A DNA stretch of 64,000 nt, taken from positions 186,001-250,000 of the forward strand of contig OY781923.1 in the NCBI GenBank assembly GCA_963677225.1, written 5' to 3'. This document shows positions 10,401-18,891 of this stretch, in pieces. Position 1 is the stretch's first letter, and each line of letters starts with the position of its first letter. Below the pieces are notes generated by a model, which was not told where the DNA came from, did no database searches, and worked only from the letters and a program-made list of their open reading frames with translations. Source of the DNA: SABI01 sp028532915. Its GTDB lineage: Bacteria > Spirochaetota > Spirochaetia > Sphaerochaetales > Sphaerochaetaceae. Both the position numbers and the translations under genes were made by a program.

Positions 10401-10855
10401 TTATAGATACACACAGTACTGTGGAAAACGCCCTGATCACCGCCGATTCAGTGGTCCTCGAGAAGATTTTCTGCGGTTCTTCGATCGATGTTGAGAACGA
10501 ATACCGCCTGAGGGAGATTCTGCAGGGAGCAGCTCTGCTGTGTGTCATTCCTCCGTGTATCGAAGAGGAACTCAAACAGGAGGCTCCGGACCACAGAAAA
10601 TGTCTTACTGCACTGATGGAAGACAGCGGGTTCAGACAATTCATAGGCTACAATGTACATCAGAACATCACCTATTACAGGAAGGAATCTCTTCAGGAGG
10701 CAATATTCTTACTGAACCTTTCTGTCTCGATGAAGGGGGGACAGGTCGCATGTGAACGAATGACTCGGATGGCAAGAAACTGGCTGCTCAGCGATTCTGT
10801 TGCTGAATATAGAGTTGAATCATTATTAAGAAAGGCGATCAGAGACTCTGATTGA
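7472..10855 (+). CDS. very large GH13 (alpha-amylase family) protein
   Basis: A 1127-residue protein with no signal peptide, so cytoplasmic. Residues ~1-275 match nothing I recognise. The GH13 barrel follows: DMVPNHTG near residue 382 (region I), IRFDAAM with the nucleophile Asp near 500 (region II), AEAFW with the acid/base Glu near 565 (region III), and NNPDEDT near 623 where most members have N-H-D (region IV), so the histidine is replaced by proline. About 300 further residues follow the barrel. The exact reaction on alpha-glucan or maltosyl substrates cannot be told; a glycogen or maltodextrin role is inferred. AGGGGG precedes the ATG. Confidence 0.85.
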   Translation: MESRDLRIALKTREEIQYNEPVFDTQKEVRQMYQQAKDLAYMYNTHPNARKSAAYISCAKLHATGVLHLLYQSVVSDYIETKNPAFFQQLSKQIKKHHFIDDVLRFYSKQFPSLLLDDKDPEERLNEEHTRGLFLHHVLTENPAVMNAVSPLISPEGVQFPPANKAFSVLLDGYVKAEASMKENEEEDLFTFLTTPARLHPDSLIEQISYILIHWDTLIPPALRKALLNAIDVVNEEEKPRFNGSPGPARIPSYEHLENEYEAFSIDEDWMPNVVMMAKSTLVWLDQLSKTYGYPIRTLDAIPDEELDLLRERGFNGLWLIGIWERSESSKKIKNLCGNSDAEASAYSLKSYNISDTVGGWKAFHNLNERCKTRHIRLASDMVPNHTGLDSDWAVKHPEYFISSPVSPFPSYTYDGENLSPKPEIDIRIEDHYYDQSDAAVAFQRRDMQTNEISYIYHGNDGTSMPWNDTAQLDFLNPDTREAVIQQILHVARNFHIIRFDAAMTLAKKHIQRLWYPKPGTAGDIPGRAGYTMSDEEFNRRIPNEFWREVVDRVAQEVPDTLLLAEAFWMMEGFFVRTLGMHRVYNSAFMNMLKNQANKEYRDTIKNTISFDPEILKRFVNFMNNPDEDTAVAQFGDGDKYFGVATLLSTMPGLPMFGHGQIEGFHEKYGMEYSRAYWNEYPNEQLIAEHYRRIFPLLRQRYLFSGVSNFEFFDVSDHNGISESIFAYVNGIENSRAMVLYNNSYEQSQGTLYYSAPKLHRKQNGEREMRTTTVREALGLTEEDNSFVIYEQFPEGLTHITRSDSLSREGFWVSLQGYETKVYLHIREVIDEDGSYDALCRKLDGRGTYSFERDLLSIRMTPLHKALENFSSAKMLDFVHKVVNEQKTSSKEIRKYALLAGEAYARFSTVYDLLSPVTKKSLAEPVKEIEPKDMLMLIQNLTSCFINDMEHSFFVTGGKLMRELPVLINASFLLNLFIDTHSTVENALITADSVVLEKIFCGSSIDVENEYRLREILQGAALLCVIPPCIEEELKQEAPDHRKCLTALMEDSGFRQFIGYNVHQNITYYRKESLQEAIFLLNLSVSMKGGQVACERMTRMARNWLLSDSVAEYRVESLLRKAIRDSD

Positions 10856-10887
10856 CTTATCACCATCAATAAGATAGGGTAAATATT

Positions 10888-12135
10888 ATGAAAGCATGGA
10901 TAATTTATATCGGGGCAACGCTGTTCGGCTTCGCAGCTTCAACGCTACTTGGAGCATGGCAGCCGTATATATCTTTTATCGGTTTCATGGTACCGATAGT
11001 AAAAGATCTGACACTCTTTTTCCTCTTTCCGCTGGTATTCATCCTCTTCACTGCCGAGAGCGCTTCGCTGAGAAGACATAAAGATACCTCGCACCTCTAT
11101 CTTTCGACGATATTCTGGTCGCTGGCGACCACATTGCTTCTCACGTTAGCCGCTATGGGCCTCGCAGTCGCTCTTCCGAAAATCATACAGTTTTCCTTCC
11201 CTGTTTCTACCGAGGCACTTCCCGCGGTCGAAAGAGTATCATTCAACCAGATCAGAGATCTTCTCTTTTCGGATAACGCTTTCACCCAGTTCACCAGGAG
11301 CACTTCATCTCTGTTGCCGATTCTGGTAGTCGCCGCAGTAGCAGGCTACGCATTGAAACCCGATTATGAGGCACTGAGACCGGCATACGTGGTCACCAAC
11401 AGCTTCGCTGAAGTGGCTATGCGTCTGAGCAGAATCATTACGATCTCGTTATCGATACCTGTCTTCTTCATCAGCGCAGCATTCACGACTGAGACTGCTC
11501 TGATTGATGCTGTATACGCGAGCATGCCTCTGACTCTCTCCTTCCTCGGTCTTTCTCTTATCGCTGTGATCATCCTGCTTCCGCTTATCTATGCAGTTTT
11601 TACAGGCTTCAGAAAGGGAAATCCATACAGACTCCTGTTCGGAGCACTGGCCTCTCTCATAACAAGTTTTCTCTTCATGAGCACTCTTGAAAGCACGATA
11701 TCGATGATCGCATTGGGAGAGCACAACAATAATGTAAAGAAACGGATTTCAGGGACGGCATTCCCTCTCTATACGATCATCGGCAAAGGGGGGAGTTCCA
11801 TGATTGCGACCTTCACCCTCATTATCGTCCTTCAGACAGCACAGATGATGGAATTCAATCTGATGACGCTTGTTGTCATCGTGTTGTTCTCCTCTCTGGT
11901 CTCCCTGCTTTCATCCTTCGTTCCGAGATTTGAAGTCGTATTCATCATGATGTTCACTTTCTACGGTCTTACGGGAACTTTTCTGCAGGAGACTCTTTCT
12001 CCTGTGATCATCCTTCTCCCTCTCATCCAGGCATTCGCCGCACTCGTCGATACAGGCATCGCGATACTGGGAGCATCATTCACTTCCCGTCTTATCAGTC
12101 AGGAGGACAGTCCCCTTTATCATCAGATGATGTGA
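10888..12135 (+). CDS. DAACS-type cation:dicarboxylate/amino-acid symporter, divergent
   Basis: A 415-residue inner-membrane protein with about eight hydrophobic segments plus two re-entrant-like stretches. The order of segments and the motifs ISGTAFPLYTIIGKGGSSM (~280-298) and ALVDTGIAILGASF near the C-terminus align in position with the substrate-binding P-x-x-x-N-x-D/G and TxxNxxGD regions of the GltP/SstT symporter family, but the key residues differ, so the substrate is open. It begins 33 bp after the GH13 gene with an AGGG ribosome site and is probably co-transcribed with it and with the next membrane protein. Confidence 0.7.
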   Translation: MKAWIIYIGATLFGFAASTLLGAWQPYISFIGFMVPIVKDLTLFFLFPLVFILFTAESASLRRHKDTSHLYLSTIFWSLATTLLLTLAAMGLAVALPKIIQFSFPVSTEALPAVERVSFNQIRDLLFSDNAFTQFTRSTSSLLPILVVAAVAGYALKPDYEALRPAYVVTNSFAEVAMRLSRIITISLSIPVFFISAAFTTETALIDAVYASMPLTLSFLGLSLIAVIILLPLIYAVFTGFRKGNPYRLLFGALASLITSFLFMSTLESTISMIALGEHNNNVKKRISGTAFPLYTIIGKGGSSMIATFTLIIVLQTAQMMEFNLMTLVVIVLFSSLVSLLSSFVPRFEVVFIMMFTFYGLTGTFLQETLSPVIILLPLIQAFAALVDTGIAILGASFTSRLISQEDSPLYHQMM

Positions 12136-12141
12136 TGAACG

Positions 12142-12936
12142 ATGAAAAAGAACACGGCCATTCGAACCATACATATCATTTTATGGAGCCTGCTCTCTGT
12201 TGTCTGGATATCCACAGGGATATCACTGCTTCTCAGGTCCGCCATCAGACAGGCAGTTGAAACATCATCCGACACTCTGGTACAGATGATCGATACCAAC
12301 CAGATCATCACTGCGATTCTCTTTGCTGCGGGAACATATATCGGAGAGATTCACTCACTTCTGCTCCCTTCGACTTCAAAAAATGATGTGGACAGAACCA
12401 TATTGCCTATAGTGTTCTTCTTTTTTTCCCTGCTGTATATTCCGACTCTGGTGGGATACCTTCAGGTGAATTCCCTCTACATCTTTCCCCTTGCGCTTTT
12501 CGGAAAGATCTATATCGGAAGCGCATTCTATTCGTTCGTGCTTTTGGTTCTGACCGGTATATATTCAGTAGGGATAAATGCGTCTAAAATGTATCAGCAT
12601 ATCATTGTGACGGCCGTGATAAGTCTGTTCATAGTATCTCTGATACCTGTAAACAGTGCTCTTTACCCGCTTGAATATCTCAGATGGACCTCAAGCACCC
12701 TATTCATCTCCGTCATCTCTGTTCTGACATCTCTGTCAGTCTTCACGATATGGTCCGTCAATAAAAAAGAATCAACGCAGTACAGTCTCCTTCGGAGTAT
12801 CCGTCTTACGCTGATTCAGATAGGGGCGGCTGGTTACATCCTGACACCCCATTCACGTATCAATTACCTATGTATTGCTCTCTATCTGGCCGGCATCGGT
12901 CTCGGGTTCTACCGGGACCGCTTCAGCCAGCTGTAA
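12142..12936 (+). CDS. multi-pass membrane protein of unknown function
   Basis: A 264-residue protein with roughly seven or eight hydrophobic helices (first at about 10-31, last at ~235-258) and short loops. I recognise no family. It starts 6 bp after the symporter-like gene without an evident Shine-Dalgarno, which suggests translational coupling, and ends 2 bp from the convergent gpmI stop. Co-location with a DAACS-like transporter suggests a joint membrane role, which is inference only. Confidence 0.75.
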   Translation: MKKNTAIRTIHIILWSLLSVVWISTGISLLLRSAIRQAVETSSDTLVQMIDTNQIITAILFAAGTYIGEIHSLLLPSTSKNDVDRTILPIVFFFFSLLYIPTLVGYLQVNSLYIFPLALFGKIYIGSAFYSFVLLVLTGIYSVGINASKMYQHIIVTAVISLFIVSLIPVNSALYPLEYLRWTSSTLFISVISVLTSLSVFTIWSVNKKESTQYSLLRSIRLTLIQIGAAGYILTPHSRINYLCIALYLAGIGLGFYRDRFSQL

Positions 12937-12938
12937 TA

Positions 12939-14585
12939 CTATTTCAGATTGATGATGCTCTTATCATAGTCTTCAGGAGGATCGAATCCGAGAAGGTTGA
13001 ATACTGTCGCCGCGATCGATGATATTCCAAGACCCGTATTGAGATCCTTCTCATATTCTCCCTGATAAGCCGGATCGTATATGATGAAGGGAACAGGATT
13101 GAGCGAATGAGAGGTCTTCGCCTTCGGAGATCCGTCCTCTTTTCTTTTCACTTCACCTTTTTTATCATGTTCGAACATATCATCGGCATTTCCGTGGTCC
13201 GCTGTCAGCAGCAGAATACCTCCTGCTTCCTCGACGACCTTCTTCAGTCTCGCGATCTGAAGATCCATTCCTTCCATTGAACAGACTACTGCCTGATAGT
13301 TGCCGGTATGACCGACCATATCGCCATTGGGGAAATTAAGCTTGATAAACTGGTACTCGCCGCTTTTTATCACTTTTATCACTTCATCTGTGATCTCGGC
13401 ACATTTCATCCAGGGGCGCTGCTCGAACGGAACGATGTCCGAAGGAATCTCTACATATGTTTCGAGATTCTCATCGAATTTACCGCTCTTGTTTCCATTG
13501 AAGAAGTAGGTGACATGTCCATACTTCTGAGTCTCGCTGATCGAGAACTGCTTTACACCGCTGGAGCATAAAAACTCGGCCATGGTTCTGTCTATCGCCG
13601 GAGGGGTGACAAGATACTGCTTTGGAACATGCAGGTCTCCGTCATATTCCATCATTCCGGCATACTGGACTTTCACATGCCGTTTCCTGTCGAATTCTGT
13701 GAGCTCTTCAGCTTCGAAGGCTTTAGTGAGCTCCAAAGCTCTGTCTCCTCTGAAGTTGAACAGGATGACGCTGTCGTCATCGACGATCTGTCCCACCGGT
13801 CTGCCGTCTTCAGCTATGACGAACGGAGGCAGATCCTGGTCGATCGCACCGGTCTCTTTGCGCAATGTTTCGATCGCCTCGTGAGCTGAAGAAAACATTC
13901 TCCCCTCTCCAAGTACATGGGTATGCCACCCGCGTTCGACCATCGACCAGTCTGCATTATAACGGTCCATAGTGATGGCCATTCTTCCTCCTCCGCTGGC
14001 GATGATGGCATGAAAGGAATCGTCATTCAGACCGTCCAGAAATTCTTCGAAGGGATCAAAGTACTCGAGGGCACTGAGCTCACCGACATCACGGCCGTCC
14101 AGCAGTGCATGAACTCTCACCTCTTTGACACCCATCTCTTTAGCCTTGATAATCATTTTTCTCAGATTATCGATATGGGAATGAACATTCCCATCGCTGA
14201 GAAGACCTATGAAATGGAGGGTGGTCCCGTGCTGTTTGACATTATCGACAAGGTTGTTCCAGGTCTTTCCTTTGAACATCTCACCGGATTCGATGCTCTG
14301 AGAGACAAGTTTTGCCCCCTGGGCAAAGACTCTGCCGCAGCCTATCGCATTGTGTCCGACCTCGCTGTTTCCCATATCATCGTCGGAAGGAAGTCCGACT
14401 GCAACACCGTGAGCCTTCAGCTTCGTCCATGATGTCTCTTCATACAGTTTGGTAAGCGCTGCAGTCTTGGCATCCCGGACGGCATCACCTTCACTGTATG
14501 CTCCGAACCCGACTCCGTCCATAATCGCGAGAATTACAGGACCCTTTCTTTTAATCTTATTATTCTTCTTCAATGGTTTTACCAT
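12939..14585 (-). CDS. gpmI: 2,3-bisphosphoglycerate-independent phosphoglycerate mutase
   Basis: Interconverts 3- and 2-phosphoglycerate in glycolysis with two Mn2+ ions. The 548-residue protein has the metal/phosphoserine N-terminal part (MDGVG, then NSEVGHNAIGCGR with the catalytic Ser), the phosphatase-to-transferase substrate region HALLDGRDV, FNFRGDR, and the C-terminal metal motif TADHGNADDM. The start is ATG 14585 with GAGGAG 7 bp upstream; a GTG sits one codon earlier. A slightly long lysine-rich N-terminus precedes the core. It lies downstream of pepP but has its own promoter. Confidence 0.97.
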   Translation of the reverse strand: MVKPLKKNNKIKRKGPVILAIMDGVGFGAYSEGDAVRDAKTAALTKLYEETSWTKLKAHGVAVGLPSDDDMGNSEVGHNAIGCGRVFAQGAKLVSQSIESGEMFKGKTWNNLVDNVKQHGTTLHFIGLLSDGNVHSHIDNLRKMIIKAKEMGVKEVRVHALLDGRDVGELSALEYFDPFEEFLDGLNDDSFHAIIASGGGRMAITMDRYNADWSMVERGWHTHVLGEGRMFSSAHEAIETLRKETGAIDQDLPPFVIAEDGRPVGQIVDDDSVILFNFRGDRALELTKAFEAEELTEFDRKRHVKVQYAGMMEYDGDLHVPKQYLVTPPAIDRTMAEFLCSSGVKQFSISETQKYGHVTYFFNGNKSGKFDENLETYVEIPSDIVPFEQRPWMKCAEITDEVIKVIKSGEYQFIKLNFPNGDMVGHTGNYQAVVCSMEGMDLQIARLKKVVEEAGGILLLTADHGNADDMFEHDKKGEVKRKEDGSPKAKTSHSLNPVPFIIYDPAYQGEYEKDLNTGLGISSIAATVFNLLGFDPPEDYDKSIINLK

Positions 14586-14607
14586 CACAAATCTCCTCTA
14601 TGCTCTC

Positions 14608-14636
14608 AATATATCCATTATTGCTCTATGGGTAAA
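14608..14636 (-). promoter_or_regulatory. predicted promoter of gpmI inside the 3' end of pepP
   Basis: Minus strand TTTACC (14636-14631), 17 bp, TATATT (14613-14608). The -35 and spacer overlap the last codons of pepP (stop at 14618). The leader contains GAGGAG. Confidence 0.55.
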
Positions 14637-16402
14637 GTAACCTCTTTCAGCCATTCTTTCTGATCGTCGTTCAGCTCTCTCGACAGTTCGCTGTATACCC
14701 ATCCGTGATAGGCATTGAGCATCGCAATCTCCTCTGTATTCAGCAGCGAAACATCAATGAGTTTTCTCTCGAAAGGACAGAGAGTGAGCACCTCGAACGT
14801 ATAAAACGGGCCGTAGGAGGTTACGGCCTCTTCGAATACGGTCACCAGATTCTCTATACGGATTCCGTATTCTCCCTTTCTGTACAATCCCGGCTCGTCA
14901 CTGAGAACCATACCCGGTTCAAGGGGAACCTGGAGTGTTCTCGGAGAAATATTCTGAGGCCCTTCATGAACGTTGAGTCTGTGTCCGACCCCGTGACCGG
15001 TTCCGTGTCCGTAGGAGAGACCGGATTGCCACAGAAACTGACGTGCCAGCACATCGAGTTGATACCCTTTCGTCCCTTTCGGGAAACGGGCGGCACTCAA
15101 TGCGAGATTACCCTTGAGAACAAGGGTGTAATCCCGTTTCATCTGGTCGCTTACGCCGTTGAGAGCAAGTGTCCTGGTGATATCGGTTGTCCCGCTTTCA
15201 TACTGTCCTCCGGTATCAAGGACCAGAAGTGTATCCCCCTGTAGAACACTGCAGCTCTCTGATGTGGCACTGTAATGTTCCATCGCTCCATGAGGACCGA
15301 ATCCTGCGATCGGTGCGAATGACGGTCCGAGATACTCTTCACTTTCTTTTCTATAATCTTCCAAAAGCCGGGCGATTGAGATCTCGGTCAGATCCTCTGT
15401 GTCATTCGTATCGAGATGATGGAGGAATTTTACAAGAGCCAGTCCGTCGAGATAATGGGCCCGTCTCATTCCTTCAACTTCAACTTCATTCTTCTTCGCC
15501 TTCATCAATGTGGAAAAATTCGCACCTTCTATCACAGCCCTGCATCCGTCGAGCTTCTCGTACATCTCCATTGTCGTACATTCATCGCTGATATACACAG
15601 ATAGACCTTTTGAAGTGATTCTTTCGACATGTTCCATCACCGACCGGTACGGTACCACAGTGATTTCTTCAAAGAGTCTCTGTAGCAGCTTTGTGTCAAA
15701 CCGGGATTCGTCTGTACAGAGGATGACTTCATCACTTGTGATGATGAGATAGGAGAAGAATACAGGAGTATGGGGAAGGTCTCCTCCCCGAAGATTCGTT
15801 ATCCAGGCGATATCATCCAAAGTTGAGATGATCGTGGCATCTGCGCCTGCACTTTTTACTTTATCTCTGATTCTGCCGATCTTGTGACCTCTGGACTCTC
15901 CTGCAATCTCGACATTCATTTCCACTACCGTAGAGAACGGGTTTTCCGGTCTTCTGTCCCACAGCTCTTCAAGGAAATCATCAAGAAGGACAATCTCGAC
16001 CAAAGCAGGCTCGAGAATCTTATTCAGAACACGGTAGGAAGCTACACTCAAAGTAGTCTTGTCCAGTCCGAGACGACGAATCGTATCGCTTCTGCTTCTT
16101 ATCCAGTCGAACGGATCCAAAACTCCCGCATCTCCGAGTCTTTCCAGAATGACCGGAGTGTTCTCTGTCTGTAAAGCTCCCTGAAGATAATAGCGGGAAT
16201 CGACCCACAGATGAGTCTCATTGCGTGTGACAACAACTGTCCCTGCAGACCCTGTGAACCCGGTTATCCATTCCCGGGAACGATACCGGTCACTCACATA
16301 CTCGCCGAGGTGGACATCCGTCCCGCTGATGTAAAGAGCATCCAGATCATGAGATTCCATAAAAGACTGGACCGATTTAATTCTTTTTTCTATTGTGTTC
16401 AT
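14618..16402 (-). CDS. pepP: Xaa-Pro aminopeptidase (M24B, three-domain type)
   Basis: Cytoplasmic metallopeptidase releasing an N-terminal residue before proline. At 594 residues it has two creatinase-like N-terminal domains and a pita-bread catalytic domain with the five metal ligands in order: DTGGQYESGTTDITRT (two Asp, ~400), GHGTGHGVGH (His, ~475), EPGLYRKGEYGIR (Glu, ~510) and IENLV (Glu). This architecture matches the cytosolic XPNPEP1-like group rather than short bacterial PepP. Its start overlaps the end of lgt by 26 bp, so it is likely the second gene of that operon. Confidence 0.93.
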   Translation of the reverse strand: MNTIEKRIKSVQSFMESHDLDALYISGTDVHLGEYVSDRYRSREWITGFTGSAGTVVVTRNETHLWVDSRYYLQGALQTENTPVILERLGDAGVLDPFDWIRSRSDTIRRLGLDKTTLSVASYRVLNKILEPALVEIVLLDDFLEELWDRRPENPFSTVVEMNVEIAGESRGHKIGRIRDKVKSAGADATIISTLDDIAWITNLRGGDLPHTPVFFSYLIITSDEVILCTDESRFDTKLLQRLFEEITVVPYRSVMEHVERITSKGLSVYISDECTTMEMYEKLDGCRAVIEGANFSTLMKAKKNEVEVEGMRRAHYLDGLALVKFLHHLDTNDTEDLTEISIARLLEDYRKESEEYLGPSFAPIAGFGPHGAMEHYSATSESCSVLQGDTLLVLDTGGQYESGTTDITRTLALNGVSDQMKRDYTLVLKGNLALSAARFPKGTKGYQLDVLARQFLWQSGLSYGHGTGHGVGHRLNVHEGPQNISPRTLQVPLEPGMVLSDEPGLYRKGEYGIRIENLVTVFEEAVTSYGPFYTFEVLTLCPFERKLIDVSLLNTEEIAMLNAYHGWVYSELSRELNDDQKEWLKEVTLPIEQ

Positions 16403-17375
16403 GTTTCTTGCTTTTTCCTTTTGTCTCTTTTGACATTTTTATTGCATGAAGTCTTTTTGCTGTCGGGAACATCACGATTCCGAAGATTATCATGAGCAGT
16501 GAAAGGATCTGCCCCATCGATATATTCAGTAAAGAGAGGAAGAAGGCAGTAGTCGACGAATCGGACCCGGCCGCGATGATGTAACCGAGCTGACTGTCGG
16601 GCTGTCTCACATATTCGATGATGAATCTGAACACCCCGTATCCGACAAGGTACCAGGCGATCGAATATCCGTCATATTTTCTCCGTTTCTGAATGACGAA
16701 GTACATGAACAGAAACAGAACGATTCCCTCGAAGAACGCTTCGTAGAGCTGGCTGGGATGACGCGGCAGATTGATGAGCTGTCCGAGCTCATATTCTATG
16801 CCGATAGAATCGGCAAAGGTCCGTACCCACTCGTAATTGGTGGAAAACCTGGGGGCGGCGGGAAAGATCATTGCCCACGGTACATCGGAAACTCTTCCCC
16901 ACAGTTCTCCGTTGATGAAATTCCCCAACCTTCCGAACGTATATCCAAGAGGAATACCGGTGACGAGAATATCACCTATATGGAGAAAAGACATCTTATA
17001 TCGTTTTGAGAAGATATATGTTCCGACAACAGCTCCTACGAGTCCTCCATGATAGCTCATTCCGGGCAGTCCGACAAACCGTCCGTTTTGAAACGGCCAG
17101 AATATCAGCCACGGTTTCGTCCAGTAATACAAGCTTCCGTCATACAGCAGTGTAGAAAAGAGCCTGGCACCGATTATCAGACCCGTTATCGCATAGAGAA
17201 AGAGTGTGAGCGTATCGTCGTTGCTGATACTGATATATCCTTTCGTCCTCTGTCTTATAAACAGAATATAGGTGACAAAAAAGGCGACAATATACATCAT
17301 CGAATACCATCGGATCGGAAGAGACGTGAAGATGAAAGGTGAAATCCAGTCAGGATAATTTACAAAATTCAACAT
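16377..17375 (-). CDS. lgt: phosphatidylglycerol-prolipoprotein diacylglyceryl transferase
   Basis: Inner-membrane enzyme that attaches diacylglycerol to the lipobox cysteine, the first step of lipoprotein maturation. The 332-residue protein has about seven membrane helices, the signature GRLGNFINGELWGR (~145-160) with the essential Arg and Asn/Glu, and HPSQLYEAFFEG (~230). The C-terminal ~30 residues are a lysine-rich tail. The ATG at 17375 lies 6 bp after a -10 box and lacks a Shine-Dalgarno. It faces the ctp gene head to head and is followed by overlapping pepP. Confidence 0.96.
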   Translation of the reverse strand: MLNFVNYPDWISPFIFTSLPIRWYSMMYIVAFFVTYILFIRQRTKGYISISNDDTLTLFLYAITGLIIGARLFSTLLYDGSLYYWTKPWLIFWPFQNGRFVGLPGMSYHGGLVGAVVGTYIFSKRYKMSFLHIGDILVTGIPLGYTFGRLGNFINGELWGRVSDVPWAMIFPAAPRFSTNYEWVRTFADSIGIEYELGQLINLPRHPSQLYEAFFEGIVLFLFMYFVIQKRRKYDGYSIAWYLVGYGVFRFIIEYVRQPDSQLGYIIAAGSDSSTTAFFLSLLNISMGQILSLLMIIFGIVMFPTAKRLHAIKMSKETKGKSKKHEHNRKKN

Positions 17376-17381
17376 GGCGAA

Positions 17382-17410
17382 AGTGTAATCTCAGAAGCCT
17401 TTGTGGTCAA
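17382..17410 (-). promoter_or_regulatory. predicted leaderless promoter of lgt
   Basis: Minus strand TTGACC (17410-17405), 17 bp, TACACT (17387-17382), then 6 bp to ATG 17375. Confidence 0.65.
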
Positions 17411-17425
17411 CCATATCCGCAGAGG

Positions 17426-17454
17426 TAGCCACTGCGCATCTTTTGAATTATATT
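17426..17454 (+). promoter_or_regulatory. predicted leaderless promoter of the C-terminal processing protease gene
   Basis: TAGCCA (17426-17431, one mismatch to TTGCCA), 17 bp, TATATT (17449-17454), then 6 bp to ATG 17461. It diverges from the lgt promoter with 15 bp between the two -35 boxes. Confidence 0.55.
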
Positions 17455-17460
17455 TTCCAT

Positions 17461-18891
17461 ATGAGAAGAAAACTTGTAATAGCAGTGTTGCTGATTTTTA
17501 CCGCAGGCATGACGCTGTGGTCCAACGGAAACGAGGAACAGATCATACAGGACCTATTTCAGGACGGTACGATTCAGATTGACGAATCGGCTGATGAAAT
17601 CAGTCAGAACATAGAGAAACTGGAACAGTTATACAGGATCGTTGACAGGGATTTCCTATTTGATATCGACCACAAGGCCGTTTATGAAGAGATGGCTAAA
17701 GGACTGTTCGAAGGTCTCAATGATGAATACTCGGCCTATATCGTCTCCAAAGAAAGCACCGATTTCAGTGAAGATACATTGGGAACCTACGGAGGGATCG
17801 GAGCATATATTTCCAAGAACTATCTGGAGTATCGCGATTTCACGAAGCCGGAAACCTACATGATCAATATCACTTCGGTATTCCCCGGATCTCCGGCGGA
17901 AGCGGCGGGACTGCTGCCGGGAGATCTCATCAGCCATATCGACGGCGAACCGGTCGATGATCTCGAGGCGGAGGATTCCTCATCATCTCTCAAAGGTGAA
18001 GCGGGAACTGATGTCGTTCTCACAATCTACCGTAACGGAAGAACCTTCGAAGTGACTGTCACCCGGCAGAATATCCAGACTCCCACGGTTTCGGCATCGG
18101 TCATCGGTGATGATATGGGATATCTGCAGATCACCCAGTTCACCGAATCAACTGCTATGCAGGTTCAGCAGAAGCTTGAAGAGATCGGGATTTCCACTCT
18201 CAGTTCACTGATCATCGATCTGCGCAACAATCCCGGAGGGATCGTAGACGGAACGCTTAGAATCGCCGATATGCTTCTCGATCAGGGAATCATCGTGCAG
18301 ATACATTCGAAAAGCGCCGACAAGGAGAGAGTATACATCGCCTCCCCGCCGGTTCTTGTTCCCGAATCGATACCGGTCGTCCTTTTAGTGAACGAAGGAA
18401 GTGCTTCCAGCTCCGAAATACTGGCGGGAGCTCTGAAAGATAATGAAAGGGCAACTCTCATCGGAACGACGACCTACGGCAAAGGATTGATACAGATCGT
18501 AAGTCCGTTCGATGATGGATACTACACTCTCACGTGGAGTCAGTACAAAACACCCGACGGCAATGATATTCATAAAGTGGGCATTCCTGTGGATATTGAA
18601 GTGGATGCCATGACAGTCGCTGAAGAAGATATGGACGAGTATCTTAATTTCATCCAGAGCAATATCGCCAACGATTTCGTACAGGACCATCCTGAAGGAA
18701 CTCAGGAAGATTATAATAAATTCCTGTCTGAAGAACTTCCGGAAGAGAGAAACCTTTCCGATGATATTTACCGGCTCATTCTGAGAAGAGCCTATCTGAT
18801 GGAGCTTCCCTATGATGAACGTCCTATCGCGGATGTCGAATATGATGTCGTGCTGAAACGGGCAGTGGAATTTCTTACAACAGGCAAATAG
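17461..18891 (+). CDS. C-terminal processing peptidase (S41 family)
   Basis: Exported serine protease that trims or degrades periplasmic proteins. The 476-residue product starts with a positively charged hydrophobic signal (MRRKLVIAVLLIF), has a PDZ domain around residues 100-190 (GSPAEAAGLLPGDLI), and an S41 catalytic domain with NEGSASSSEILAGAL (nucleophile Ser) and GTTTYGKG (catalytic Lys). A ~110-residue C-terminal extension is acidic. The frame is open back to 17401, but the signal peptide and the -10 box place the start at 17461. Its stop directly abuts the rsmE start. Confidence 0.93.
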   Translation: MRRKLVIAVLLIFTAGMTLWSNGNEEQIIQDLFQDGTIQIDESADEISQNIEKLEQLYRIVDRDFLFDIDHKAVYEEMAKGLFEGLNDEYSAYIVSKESTDFSEDTLGTYGGIGAYISKNYLEYRDFTKPETYMINITSVFPGSPAEAAGLLPGDLISHIDGEPVDDLEAEDSSSSLKGEAGTDVVLTIYRNGRTFEVTVTRQNIQTPTVSASVIGDDMGYLQITQFTESTAMQVQQKLEEIGISTLSSLIIDLRNNPGGIVDGTLRIADMLLDQGIIVQIHSKSADKERVYIASPPVLVPESIPVVLLVNEGSASSSEILAGALKDNERATLIGTTTYGKGLIQIVSPFDDGYYTLTWSQYKTPDGNDIHKVGIPVDIEVDAMTVAEEDMDEYLNFIQSNIANDFVQDHPEGTQEDYNKFLSEELPEERNLSDDIYRLILRRAYLMELPYDERPIADVEYDVVLKRAVEFLTTGK

